Source: Candidatus Syntropharchaeum sp.
GTDB lineage: Archaea > Halobacteriota > Syntropharchaeia > Alkanophagales > Methanospirareceae
Reading direction: 5' to 3'
Length of the DNA: 12,282 nt
NCBI GenBank assembly: GCA_016782355.1
Contig: JADHYP010000023.1
Coordinates: forward strand, 1-12,282
Positions 6,136 through 12,282 of the stretch are shown here, piece after piece. Below the pieces are notes generated by a model that was given only the letters and a program-made list of their open reading frames with translations, had not been told where the DNA came from and searched no databases. Position 1 is the first letter of the stretch; each line of letters begins with the position of its first letter. The position numbers and the translations under genes are program-made.

Positions 6136-7770
6136 TTAAAAATGCATTCCCGTTTCTTCTTCCGGCATTCCCTCATACCCGGATGCTAATATCTCTTCCG
6201 CTCTTCTCTGCACAAACTTGTCAAAGCCCTCTTTCAGGTGTCCCATGTTCACTCCTATATCCTCTATGCGTTTATACTTCTTCTGCAAATCATTCGTCTT
6301 GCTTCCAGCATCTAATATCACTTCAATTCCTTCAGCATCCCACATTCTCTTCATGTCCTCGTTGCTGATTGCTCCTTTTTTCAACATCAGCAACGTCCTC
6401 TCCTCCAATGCCTTATCCCTCGCATAGTGGAATATCTGCGCTATGAACCGCCCGGTTATCGTATCCGCCCTCCTTATTCGCCCTATTTCTGTCTCAACGT
6501 AATTATCACTGTACATATAGCCGACCATCTCCCTCACCAGATACGACCTCGCCTCTTCTTCTCCGCCCTTTTCCTTTATCAGGCAGCGGTCAATGGGAAT
6601 CTTTTTAACATATAAGCTCGCAATGGAATATGCAGCTTCCTTATCAGGTGCGGGAACCTCAATTATCTTGTCAAATCTCGCCCGGAATGCGGAATCTATA
6701 AGATACAACCTGTTCGTCGCTCCTATCACCGTAAGGTGTGGATGCAGAGCATGGAAACCCTCCAGCAGGTCCAGTAGTTGCCCGGTAACTCGCTCCGGCG
6801 CTCCCGAGGAACCCGTGTACATGCCCCTTTCCTGTGCTAACGCATCTATCTCGTCAAAGAAGATTACACCATAGTCGTTTTCCCCTTCCTCTAATTTAGC
6901 GTTCGCAGCCTTGAACACCATTCGCACGTTCTTCTCCGATTCGCCAAGCCACATGCTGAAAAGCTCTCCTGCTCCTACCTTCACAAATTCACAATTCGGT
7001 AATGCGGATGCCAACGCTTTTGCACACATCGTTTTCCCGCAGCCCGGCGCACCATACAGAAGTATCCTTCTCGAACCTTCTCCATATTTCGTGTAATCGT
7101 CAGGATTTATCATCGGAAGAATAATGCTCTTTATTAATTCCTGCTTTACCTCTTTCAAGCCTCCAATGTCATTAAAACTCACCTCGGGGCTCTTCGTGAC
7201 TTCATATCTGGAGAATTCCTTTGTCTTGTAACTCTTCTTTATGTCAAACGTGCCGGGGAGAAGCCCTACCTTCATCCCCTCTTTTACCATTTCCTTCTCT
7301 TCTTCTCTTAGCTTTTTATATAATCTACCACGTCCTTTTCCCGTGGATATTTCAGCTATCCATCCATCTTCATCGTCGTCCTTCCTCAACTCCTCTACCT
7401 CTCCCACTTCTAAATCCACCATCCGGTCATATACCTTCGTGATGCCTATGGTAAATCCACTTGGGTTATTCCTATCAGGGATGCGCCCTATGAAGACATA
7501 TTTCCCTTCTTGTAGCTCACCTATTTCTTCCGCAGTAAGCGTTCCGTATGGCAAAGCCTTTAACGCACCATTCAAATTCACGATTGCACCCTCTTCGGTC
7601 TTTTCCACTACGAACCCACAGTCTAAAGGCGGTGACCTCGCTTTTGACACAAGTTTCTCCAAATCCGCTTTATACGCTTCTGTCTCCTCGTATTTCCTCC
7701 TCAACCGCCTGTAGTCACTCTCTAACCGTTCATATTCGTATCTTGGGATATAGTCCACCCTTTCTTCCAT
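6136..7770 (-). CDS. arc: ARC/Mpa-type proteasomal AAA ATPase
   Basis: The 544-residue protein has the ARC/Mpa layout. An N-terminal coiled coil (about 10-45), the Pup-docking part in mycobacteria, is followed by two small beta domains consistent with tandem OB folds (about 50-190) and one AAA module: DIGGL (201-205), Walker A GAPGCGKT (240-247), pore loop with Trp-Leu-Gly (274-276), Walker B IFFDEID (303-309), sensor GATNR (350-354) and arginine finger region FRARFD (362-367). The stretch YMYSDNYVETEIGRI followed by DTITGRFIAQI (about 418-446) matches ARC rather than PAN, and PAN has only one OB fold. ARC rings unfold pupylated proteins and thread them into the 20S core. The end is Gly-Met-His-Phe instead of the usual HbYX such as QYL. 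The ATG has GAGGGG upstream and a TATA box at 7807-7816; it leads the module. Confidence 0.88.
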   Translation of the reverse strand: MEERVDYIPRYEYERLESDYRRLRRKYEETEAYKADLEKLVSKARSPPLDCGFVVEKTEEGAIVNLNGALKALPYGTLTAEEIGELQEGKYVFIGRIPDRNNPSGFTIGITKVYDRMVDLEVGEVEELRKDDDEDGWIAEISTGKGRGRLYKKLREEEKEMVKEGMKVGLLPGTFDIKKSYKTKEFSRYEVTKSPEVSFNDIGGLKEVKQELIKSIILPMINPDDYTKYGEGSRRILLYGAPGCGKTMCAKALASALPNCEFVKVGAGELFSMWLGESEKNVRMVFKAANAKLEEGENDYGVIFFDEIDALAQERGMYTGSSGAPERVTGQLLDLLEGFHALHPHLTVIGATNRLYLIDSAFRARFDKIIEVPAPDKEAAYSIASLYVKKIPIDRCLIKEKGGEEEARSYLVREMVGYMYSDNYVETEIGRIRRADTITGRFIAQIFHYARDKALEERTLLMLKKGAISNEDMKRMWDAEGIEVILDAGSKTNDLQKKYKRIEDIGVNMGHLKEGFDKFVQRRAEEILASGYEGMPEEETGMHF

Positions 7771-7806
7771 GTTTAATCCCCTCTTACAATATAAGAGTAA
7801 ATTGAT

Positions 7807-7816
7807 TTTATAAAAA
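7807..7816 (-). promoter_or_regulatory. TATA box for arc-pafA
   Basis: On the minus strand TTTTATAAAA lies about 37-46 bases before the arc ATG at 7770, leaving a short leader that includes GAGGGG. It is back to back with the promoter of the AbrB-PhoU gene. Confidence 0.5.
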
Positions 7817-7835
7817 TGCGATGCCTCGCTCTTGT

Positions 7836-7847
7836 TTTTATATAATT
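7836..7847 (+). promoter_or_regulatory. TATA box for the AbrB-PhoU / SRP54 pair
   Basis: TTTTATATAATT on the plus strand would start transcription near 7870, giving a leader of about 120 bases that contains the whole second copy of the 96-bp repeat. Confidence 0.4.
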
Positions 7848-7886
7848 ATATTTACAATATATAGTTAAATAAATGATGAGGGGAAA

Positions 7887-7982
7887 GTATTTGTTTACCG
7901 CCGAGAGCACGGAGAGCGCTGAGAGGAGATAAATGATTTCCCCGACTCTCTGTGTTCTCTGCGGACTCAGCGGTAAACAAGT
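7887..7982. repeat. 96-bp dispersed palindromic repeat, copy 2
   Basis: Second copy of the element at 756-851, in the same orientation, about 90% identical by eye with no gaps; most differences fall in the central spacer. It ends 10 bases before the AbrB-PhoU start and so lies in the probable 5' leader, where its terminal inverted repeats could fold and affect translation. Confidence 0.85.
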
Positions 7983-7992
7983 GCGATGAGAA

Positions 7993-9054
7993 ATGATGAA
8001 AGAGGAGAAAAGAAAAATACAGCTCACAGGCGGTTCAACTCTCACTATATCGCTTCCTATAAAATGGGCGAGAGAAACGGGTTTGAAGCAAGGAGATGAG
8101 CTCTCTTTAATCCAACGCAGTGATAACTCGCTCGTCATAACACCGGAGAAGAAGGAAAAGGAGCAGATAAAATCCGCGGAGTTCGAGTTCTCGGAGGAAG
8201 AGAGCTTTGAAGACAACTTCCGGTATCTTATCGCTTATTACCTCGTTGGGTATGACCTCGTAAAGCTTTTATCGCCAAACGGTTTCGGGGCTGAAGAAAG
8301 GAAGAGGATAAAGGAGGTGGTGAGGAAGAGGCTGATAGGCATGGAGGTCGTTGGAGAGTCGTCAAGGGAAATAGTACTCCAGAGCTTTTTAAAATACGAG
8401 GATTTTACACTGCGAGATGCGGTACGGAGCATGTCAGAAATAATATTGTCAATGCACGCGGATGCGATTTCTTCGCTCGATGAACGTGACGCGAACCTTG
8501 CGGAGGACGTTATAGAGCGTGATAACGAGATAGACCGATTTTATTTGCTTATTGTAAGGCAGCTCAAGGCTGCGATGAGCGATCCCGACCTTGCAAAGAA
8601 GATAGGCGTGGGCAGGCAGCGCGATAGCCTGGGATACCGGATAGTAGTGAAGTGCATGGAGAGGATAGGCGACCATGTAGAGAATATAGCGAAGAATTCC
8701 ATGATGATAAATTCAAAAAGCTCTATCTCGGAACCTGCATCCTTAGGAGTTAAAAGCTTAGAAGGCATAAAAGAAATCGGCTTCCGTGCCGAAAAACTCT
8801 TCACCAAGACTCTGGCTTCATTATCGAATATGGGTATGAAAGAGGCGAATGAAGCGATAAGGGATGCAAATGCGCTGATAGATAAGTTAGAGGGAATAAA
8901 TGAGCGAGTTCTGGTAGAAGAGCTGAGTATTACGGATAAAATTCACATTCTTTCTATCCTGGAGAGTTTGGGAAGAATAGCGAAGTATTGCACGGATATA
9001 GCAGAGGTAACGATAAATATGGGGACGAGAATAGCGGGAGAATTGGAGTTTTAA
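7993..9054 (+). CDS. AbrB-PhoU fusion protein, phosphate-uptake regulator type
   Basis: The 353-residue protein has an N-terminal SpoVT/AbrB-like swapped-hairpin DNA-binding domain (about residues 8-51; TGGSTLTISLPIKWARETGL with GDEL following) joined to a PhoU-like helical bundle (about 75-350). The bundle has the acidic metal-binding pattern ERDNEID (about 175-181) and MERIGDHVENIAK (222-234), both classic PhoU features, and a second ILESLGRIAKYCTDIAE repeat near the C-terminus. This fusion is a common archaeal family thought to regulate phosphate uptake; no pst genes are in the window. Two adjacent ATGs (7993 and 7996) are possible starts, and no strong Shine-Dalgarno motif is seen. It ends 3 bases before SRP54, so the two are cotranscribed. 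Confidence 0.88.
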   Translation: MMKEEKRKIQLTGGSTLTISLPIKWARETGLKQGDELSLIQRSDNSLVITPEKKEKEQIKSAEFEFSEEESFEDNFRYLIAYYLVGYDLVKLLSPNGFGAEERKRIKEVVRKRLIGMEVVGESSREIVLQSFLKYEDFTLRDAVRSMSEIILSMHADAISSLDERDANLAEDVIERDNEIDRFYLLIVRQLKAAMSDPDLAKKIGVGRQRDSLGYRIVVKCMERIGDHVENIAKNSMMINSKSSISEPASLGVKSLEGIKEIGFRAEKLFTKTLASLSNMGMKEANEAIRDANALIDKLEGINERVLVEELSITDKIHILSILESLGRIAKYCTDIAEVTINMGTRIAGELEF

Positions 9055-9057
9055 GAA

Positions 9058-10395
9058 ATGTTAGAGAAGTTAAGCAGTTCGCTGAAGGAAACGATTCGGA
9101 AGATAGCGATGGCGAAGCGGATAGACAAGCATACGGTTGATGAGCTCGTGCGGGACATACAGCGTGCTTTGATACAGGCGGACGTTAAGATTTCACTGGT
9201 GAAGGAGCTTTCGAGTCGCATAAGGGAACGCAGTTTAAAGGAGACGATGGTGTTGAATCCGCGAGAGCACGTGATTAAAGTGGTCTATGAGGAGTTGATG
9301 AACATCATAGGAAAGAGCGTGGAAGTGCCTTTAGCGCCTCAGAAGATAATGATGGTGGGTTTGCATGGCACGGGAAAAACGTCATCGTGTGCGAAACTCG
9401 CGCGGTATTTTCAAAAGAAGGGTTTAAAGCCCGCGGTTATCTGCGCTGACGTGTATAGACCGGCGGCATCCGACCAGCTAAGGCAACTGTGTGATAAAAT
9501 CGGCGTTCCGTTTTACGATGGTGCGCCGGAAGGAAAAGAGGTGATGGGCATAGTAAAGACCGGAGTAAAAGAATTTGAGAAGTATGACGTTAAGATAGTG
9601 GATACCGCGGGGAGGCATGCGCTGGAAGAAGACATGATAGAGGAGATAAGAGAGATAGGAGGGGCGATAAAGCCGGAACAGCGATTTCTTGTTCTGGATG
9701 CGAGCATAGGGCAGCAGGCATCAGTGCAGGCGCGGGCTTTTGACGATGCGATTGGAATTACCGGCATTATTATAACCAAGATGGATGGAACTGCGAAAGG
9801 AGGAGGAGCGCTTTCTGCTGTATCGGAGACGAATTCGGGAGTTGCATTTATAGGCACGGGGGAAAAGGTGGATGATTTTGAGAAATTTGAATCCGATGGG
9901 TTCATCTCTCGGCTGCTCGGGATGGGCGACATAAAGAGTTTGATAGAGATGGCGGAGGAGAGTTTAAAGCCCGAGGATGTGGACGTTGACATTTTAAAAG
10001 GAAAATTCACGTTAAATGATTTGTATAAGCAGTTAGAAGCGGTGAAGAAGATGGGACCGATGAAGAAATTGATTCAAATGCTGCCTTTGGGTGGGCTTGG
10101 CATTGATTTCGACGACCAGATGTATCAAATTACGGAGGATAAATTGAAGAGATTCAAGGCGATGATGGATTCGATGACGGGCGAAGAGCGGAACGAGCCG
10201 AAGATAATAGCTGGGTCGAGGTTACGAAGAATAGCGAGGGGTTCGGGCTCGACGACTGCGGAGGTAAACGAGCTGATAAAATATCACCGGCTGATGCAAA
10301 AGATGATGAAGAGTTTAAGCACGGGACGAGGAATGGGGAAAATACCGATGATGAAAGGGATGCCACTGGGTAAGATGATGAAGAGGATGAAGTGA
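9058..10395 (+). CDS. srp54: Signal recognition particle protein SRP54
   Basis: The 445-residue product is the archaeal SRP54/Ffh GTPase, which with 7S RNA and SRP19 binds signal sequences on ribosomes and hands nascent chains to the FtsY receptor at the membrane. A helical N domain (about 1-90) precedes the G domain with G1 GLHGTGKT (101-108), DVYRPAA (131-137), DTAGR (182-186) and [14 protein letters not shown] (240-253). The M domain starts near residue 290 (GMGDIKSL) and holds the RNA-binding [14 protein letters not shown] motif and a methionine-rich tail. Length is typical. It starts 3 bases after the AbrB-PhoU stop, with no spacer for a separate promoter. All key motifs are intact. Confidence 0.96.
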   Translation: MLEKLSSSLKETIRKIAMAKRIDKHTVDELVRDIQRALIQADVKISLVKELSSRIRERSLKETMVLNPREHVIKVVYEELMNIIGKSVEVPLAPQKIMMVGLHGTGKTSSCAKLARYFQKKGLKPAVICADVYRPAASDQLRQLCDKIGVPFYDGAPEGKEVMGIVKTGVKEFEKYDVKIVDTAGRHALEEDMIEEIREIGGAIKPEQRFLVLDASIGQQASVQARAFDDAIGITGIIITKMDGTAKGGGALSAVSETNSGVAFIGTGEKVDDFEKFESDGFISRLLGMGDIKSLIEMAEESLKPEDVDVDILKGKFTLNDLYKQLEAVKKMGPMKKLIQMLPLGGLGIDFDDQMYQITEDKLKRFKAMMDSMTGEERNEPKIIAGSRLRRIARGSGSTTAEVNELIKYHRLMQKMMKSLSTGRGMGKIPMMKGMPLGKMMKRMK

Positions 10396-10435
10396 ATATA
10401 AGCCATCCGGAACTCGCTTTGAGCATTATTTGTAT

Positions 10436-10549
10436 TTACAAACCATGTCTTTTAGCAACTCTTTCCTTAAGCTCGTCACCAAGCTTTAAGGCTATTTCAT
10501 CCGTGAGCCTGCTTTTTCTCGCTTGATATGAAAAAAGGAGAAGTGCCCT
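10436..10549 (-). pseudogene. C-terminal remnant of a second antitoxin gene
   Basis: On the minus strand one frame down to the TAA at 10436-10438 encodes about 37 residues (RALLLFSYQ, then SRLTDEIALKLGDELKE, then RVAKRHGL). This parallels the C-terminus of the intact antitoxin at 11016-11279 (KLLLSVFN, SKLSDEDCLRLGREVNE, ELAKRYSLVK). It has no start of its own and runs into the end of the PIN toxin at 10548, in another frame. It is best read as the tail of a paralogous antitoxin left after a deletion or recombination between toxin-antitoxin cassettes. Confidence 0.7.
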
Positions 10550-11000
10550 ATGGTCTGGTCCTGGATAAAAATGAAATCAGTTCGGAGGTTGAGAATACTT
10601 TTATCGCGTATTTCTCTAACTTTTTCAATCTCTTCTCATTAGACCAAAGCCCAATCTCATGCCCATTACTCTTAAAGGATAGAGATAGAGCAACGTATGG
10701 AACGTCTTTCAAATGTGGTGATAATATCTTCTCCGCTATTGACACGAATCTCTCAAATGAATCTCTGGGAACAATTTTTATAAACAATGGCAAGGAGGAG
10801 AACATTATATCAAAATCCTGTGGGAAGAGGTGGAACTTAGAACAAATCTCCTCCTTATGCTTTCCAACTTCTTCTAACACATATTTCGGAGCGAATAAGT
10901 CCAAATCATATTCTAATTCAGTGTCTAAAATTAACTCTCTTGTCGTACTGTCTTTTTTGAAAAAGGAGAAGAGGATATTAGCATCAACGACTAATTTCAT
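10548..11000 (-). CDS. PIN-domain toxin, VapC-like
   Basis: A 150-residue PIN-domain protein, probably the ribonuclease toxin of a type II pair. It opens with MKLVVDANILFSFF, carrying catalytic Asp6; acidic Glu43/44 lie in YVLEEVGKH, a third acidic position is Asp99 in KDVPYVALSLSF, and WSNEKRLKKL (119-128) replaces the last conserved Asp with Asn121. VapC-type PIN enzymes cleave tRNA or rRNA when freed from the antitoxin. The gene begins 15 bases after the antitoxin stop, the usual antitoxin-first order. Its C-terminus runs into the remnant of another antitoxin, so the last few residues may not be ancestral. The target is not predictable. Confidence 0.8.
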   Translation of the reverse strand: MKLVVDANILFSFFKKDSTTRELILDTELEYDLDLFAPKYVLEEVGKHKEEICSKFHLFPQDFDIMFSSLPLFIKIVPRDSFERFVSIAEKILSPHLKDVPYVALSLSFKSNGHEIGLWSNEKRLKKLEKYAIKVFSTSELISFLSRTRP

Positions 11001-11015
11001 TCTTAGACGCAGCCC

Positions 11016-11279
11016 TTATTTGACAAGACTATATCTCTTCGCCAATTCCTCGTTTACTTCCCTACCTAACCTCAAGCAATCTTCATCAGATAGCTTGCTG
11101 TTCTCCGTCATTCTATTAAATACTGACAGCAGCAATTTCCTGAATGCCTTTGACTTCTCTAACTTCAACTCAGCCAATCTCTCTTCTATTGCCTCTAAAG
11201 CGAACTTAGACTTATCCGCAGCCAATTCTTCTATTTCCTTCTCCAATTTCTCCGGTATCTTAACAACTAACTCCGCCAT
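11016..11279 (-). CDS. Antitoxin of the PIN toxin, VapB-like
   Basis: An 87-residue protein starting MAELVVKIPEKLEKEIEEL, like a short beta strand and helix of a ribbon-helix-helix DNA-binding antitoxin; SKFALEAIEERLAELK (about 25-40) would complete the fold, and the C-terminal 45 residues would wrap the toxin. I chose the ATG at 11279 over the GTG at 11288 because that GTG lies within GGTGGTG, which serves as the ribosome binding site just before the ATG. A TATA box lies at 11310-11320. It lies directly upstream of the PIN toxin and would be autoregulated as such antitoxins commonly are. Its C-terminus is repeated, degraded, at 10436-10549. Confidence 0.78.
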   Translation of the reverse strand: MAELVVKIPEKLEKEIEELAADKSKFALEAIEERLAELKLEKSKAFRKLLLSVFNRMTENSKLSDEDCLRLGREVNEELAKRYSLVK

Positions 11280-11309
11280 TTCCACCACCTATAACCCTAT
11301 TAAGCATAC

Positions 11310-11320
11310 GTATATAAATA
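11310..11320 (-). promoter_or_regulatory. TATA box for the PIN toxin-antitoxin pair
   Basis: On the minus strand TATTTATATAC lies about 31-41 bases before the ATG at 11279, with a GGTGGTG ribosome binding site in between. Confidence 0.45.
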
Positions 11321-11432
11321 ACTTTCTCTCTAAACCCTTTTTCCTCTTTAAAACTTTTAAGAAAAGTTTTATCAAAAAAGTTTGACCAAAAAATAATCCT
11401 ATAATCACCTACCTCAAATGATAGTTTGCCCT

Positions 11433-11642
11433 TTAAACATTTTCTAAACCGAGCTCCTTAACAAAATCCTTTAAATCCCTTGCCTCTCCCTTTTCTACCT
11501 CATCTTCTGATTTTCTTATCGCCTTCATTAATTCTTCATCTGCCAGGATATCCATCGTTTCAAGGACTTCGTCTAAGAGACTTCTCGTCTGAAACAAAAG
11601 TTCTAATGCCTCTTTGTCAAAGACAGAAACTACTTCGCTCAT
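11433..11642 (-). CDS. Small RelB-like orphan antitoxin
   Basis: A 69-residue acidic, helical protein. The pattern LETMDILADEELMKAIRKSEDE followed by a Gly and DLKDFVKELGL near the end resembles the family of RelB/Phd-like archaeal antitoxins in which 'ILSDEELM…I…S…D…G…L…' recurs. No toxin lies beside it: the 144 bases downstream have no frame of useful length, and upstream is noncoding. Starting at the ATG at 11642 is preferred; a GTG at 11654 in the same frame would add four residues. A TATA-like TTTATTTAAATA lies at about 11679-11691. It may be an orphan or act on a toxin elsewhere. Confidence 0.55.
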   Translation of the reverse strand: MSEVVSVFDKEALELLFQTRSLLDEVLETMDILADEELMKAIRKSEDEVEKGEARDLKDFVKELGLENV

Positions 11643-11678
11643 TTCTTTCTGCACCCATTAATTCTAATGTTCTTCATA

Positions 11679-11691
11679 CTATTTAAATAAA
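11679..11691 (-). promoter_or_regulatory. TATA box for the RelB-like gene
   Basis: Minus-strand TTTATTTAAATAG lies about 37-49 bases before the ATG at 11642, giving a leader of 15-20 bases. Confidence 0.35.
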
Positions 11692-11759
11692 TCGTCTCTT
11701 TCAGTAGTTCTGAACACTTCTACTTTCGAGAGATATAAAAAAGAGAAAAATAAATTATT

Positions 11760-11889
11760 GACACAGATTAACGCTCGTGGGCTCTGCCCACGTCCCCGCA
11801 AGCCCTGAAAGGGCTTAATTAACACAGATGATAAAAATCAACAATGTTAAAATTAAATAAATCCGCGTAAATCCGTGTTAATCTGTGTC
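11760..11889. repeat. 130-bp palindromic repeat element with 12-bp terminal inverted repeats
   Basis: GACACAGATTAA at 11760-11771 is the exact reverse complement of TTAATCTGTGTC at 11878-11889. Inside are two GC-rich hairpins: CGTGGGC-TCT-GCCCACG (11776-11792) and AAGCCC-TGAAA-GGGCTT (11800-11816). Further partial copies of the end motif occur at 11818-11829 (ATTAACACAGAT) and 11870-11880. The middle is AT-rich and codes for nothing. It fills the gap between the RelB-like gene and sppA. It looks like a MITE or REP-type dispersed element. Confidence 0.75.
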
Positions 11890-11957
11890 TTAAATTTTAG
11901 AGAAGGAAGTTATACTTTATATACAAACGAGGAAAGGGAAATAGACGACTGAGACAT

Positions 11958-12282
11958 TCACCACCTCAACCCCACTCGCGGCTTTCCCGCCTCTAAAAAC
12001 GTTTCCGCTATTCCATGACCAAGTTCTCTGGCAAACACGCCGAATAACGACTCAAAAGCCGATTTCCTTCCGTATTCAACCACTCTTGGCTCCCCTTCGA
12101 TTCCTGCCAGTTCCGCTGCGAGGTCAACGGCATCCTGAAAATTACCCAACTCATCTACCAACCCCATCTCTTTTGCCTGCCTGCCAGTGAGGATTCTACC
12201 ATCAGCAAGCTCTAATACCTCGCTCTCGTTCATCTGTCTTCCTTCCGCTACTGCCCGAACGAACTGAAAATAGATGTCATCA
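11958..12282 (-). CDS. sppA: Signal peptide peptidase SppA (peptidase S49), C-terminal part
   Basis: The frame is open from the window edge to the stop at 11958, giving the last 107 or so residues. 'FVRAVAEGR' then 'LELADGRILTGRQAKEMGLVDELG' and 'FQDAVDLAAELAGIEGEP' form the C-terminal hallmark of S49 SppA peptidases, membrane-bound Ser-Lys enzymes that degrade leftover signal peptides. The catalytic Ser and Lys and the N-terminal membrane segment lie beyond the window. An internal Met at 12233 is not the start, since the family signature continues upstream of it. The tail after the SppA core is about 35 residues and ends in Gly-Leu-Arg-Trp. Confidence 0.88.
   Translation of the reverse strand, partial: DDIYFQFVRAVAEGRQMNESEVLELADGRILTGRQAKEMGLVDELGNFQDAVDLAAELAGIEGEPRVVEYGRKSAFESLFGVFARELGHGIAETFLEAGKPRVGLRW

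Noticed and set aside
6136..7770. Reading the ATPase as archaeal PAN
   Set aside because: PAN is about 400-430 residues with one OB domain and an HbYX tail. This protein is 544 residues, has room for two beta domains, and its C-terminal AAA region follows ARC/Mpa.
756..7982. CRISPR array
   Set aside because: The repeats are two copies 7 kb apart with no regular spacers, so they do not form an array.
7773..8216. Minus-strand 147-codon frame
   Set aside because: It is antisense to the AbrB domain of the AbrB-PhoU gene and runs through the 96-bp repeat and promoter region.
10528..11385. Long plus-strand frame of 285 codons
   Set aside because: It lies antisense to the PIN toxin and its antitoxin, has low-complexity Ser/Asn/Phe-rich translation, and shows no domain.
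11289..11432. Possible toxin gene between the two antitoxin genes
   Set aside because: The stretch is short, T-rich on the plus strand and interrupted by stops; only a TATA box for the PIN pair is seen.

Overview
The window reads as archaeal, probably euryarchaeal. Signs are an SRP54 with a methionine-rich M domain, a PhoU-like protein with an N-terminal AbrB domain, TATA boxes 25-45 bases before starts, short or absent leaders, and several VapBC-type toxin-antitoxin genes. Dispersed palindromic repeats and mid-range GC recall methane- or alkane-oxidising lineages such as ANME-1 or Syntrophoarchaeia, but that placement is only an impression.

The centre of interest is a minus-strand block at 7770-1905 that looks like a complete pupylation module, normally an actinobacterial system (also known in Nitrospirae and some other bacteria). 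In transcription order it holds an ARC/Mpa-type proteasomal AAA ATPase (7770-6136), a PafA-like Pup ligase homologue (6129-4363), a Dop-like Pup deamidase/depupylase homologue (3839-2226), and a small E/K-rich protein ending in Ser-Gly-Glu (2171-1905) that fits the modifier Pup itself. The order ARC-PafA-Dop-Pup places all non-protease parts of the pathway together; no 20S core genes are in the window. ARC and PafA are 6 bases apart, and Dop and Pup 54. A plus-strand VapB antitoxin plus broken VapC remnant (3967-4293) lies between the two halves, and Dop seems to have its own promoter. The PafA-like protein is odd: the catalytic Asp of the family is a Cys, and it has about 110 extra C-terminal residues.

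Left flank (1-1837): tail of an unknown gene, a DUF502 membrane protein, a 96-bp dispersed repeat, an ArsR-like regulator on the minus strand, and an AT-rich membrane-anchored hypothetical protein. Right of the module, divergently transcribed: AbrB-PhoU protein and SRP54 in a tight pair (7993-10395), preceded by the second copy of the 96-bp repeat.

Right flank (10436-12282, all minus strand): a degraded antitoxin tail, an intact PIN toxin with its antitoxin, an orphan RelB-like antitoxin, a palindromic repeat element bounded by 12-bp inverted repeats, and the C-terminal part of an SppA-type signal peptide peptidase cut by the window edge. How the parts would work together, by analogy with actinobacteria: Dop would prepare or remove Pup, PafA would attach Pup's C-terminal Glu to lysines, and ARC would capture pupylated proteins by its N-terminal coiled coil and feed them to the 20S core encoded elsewhere.
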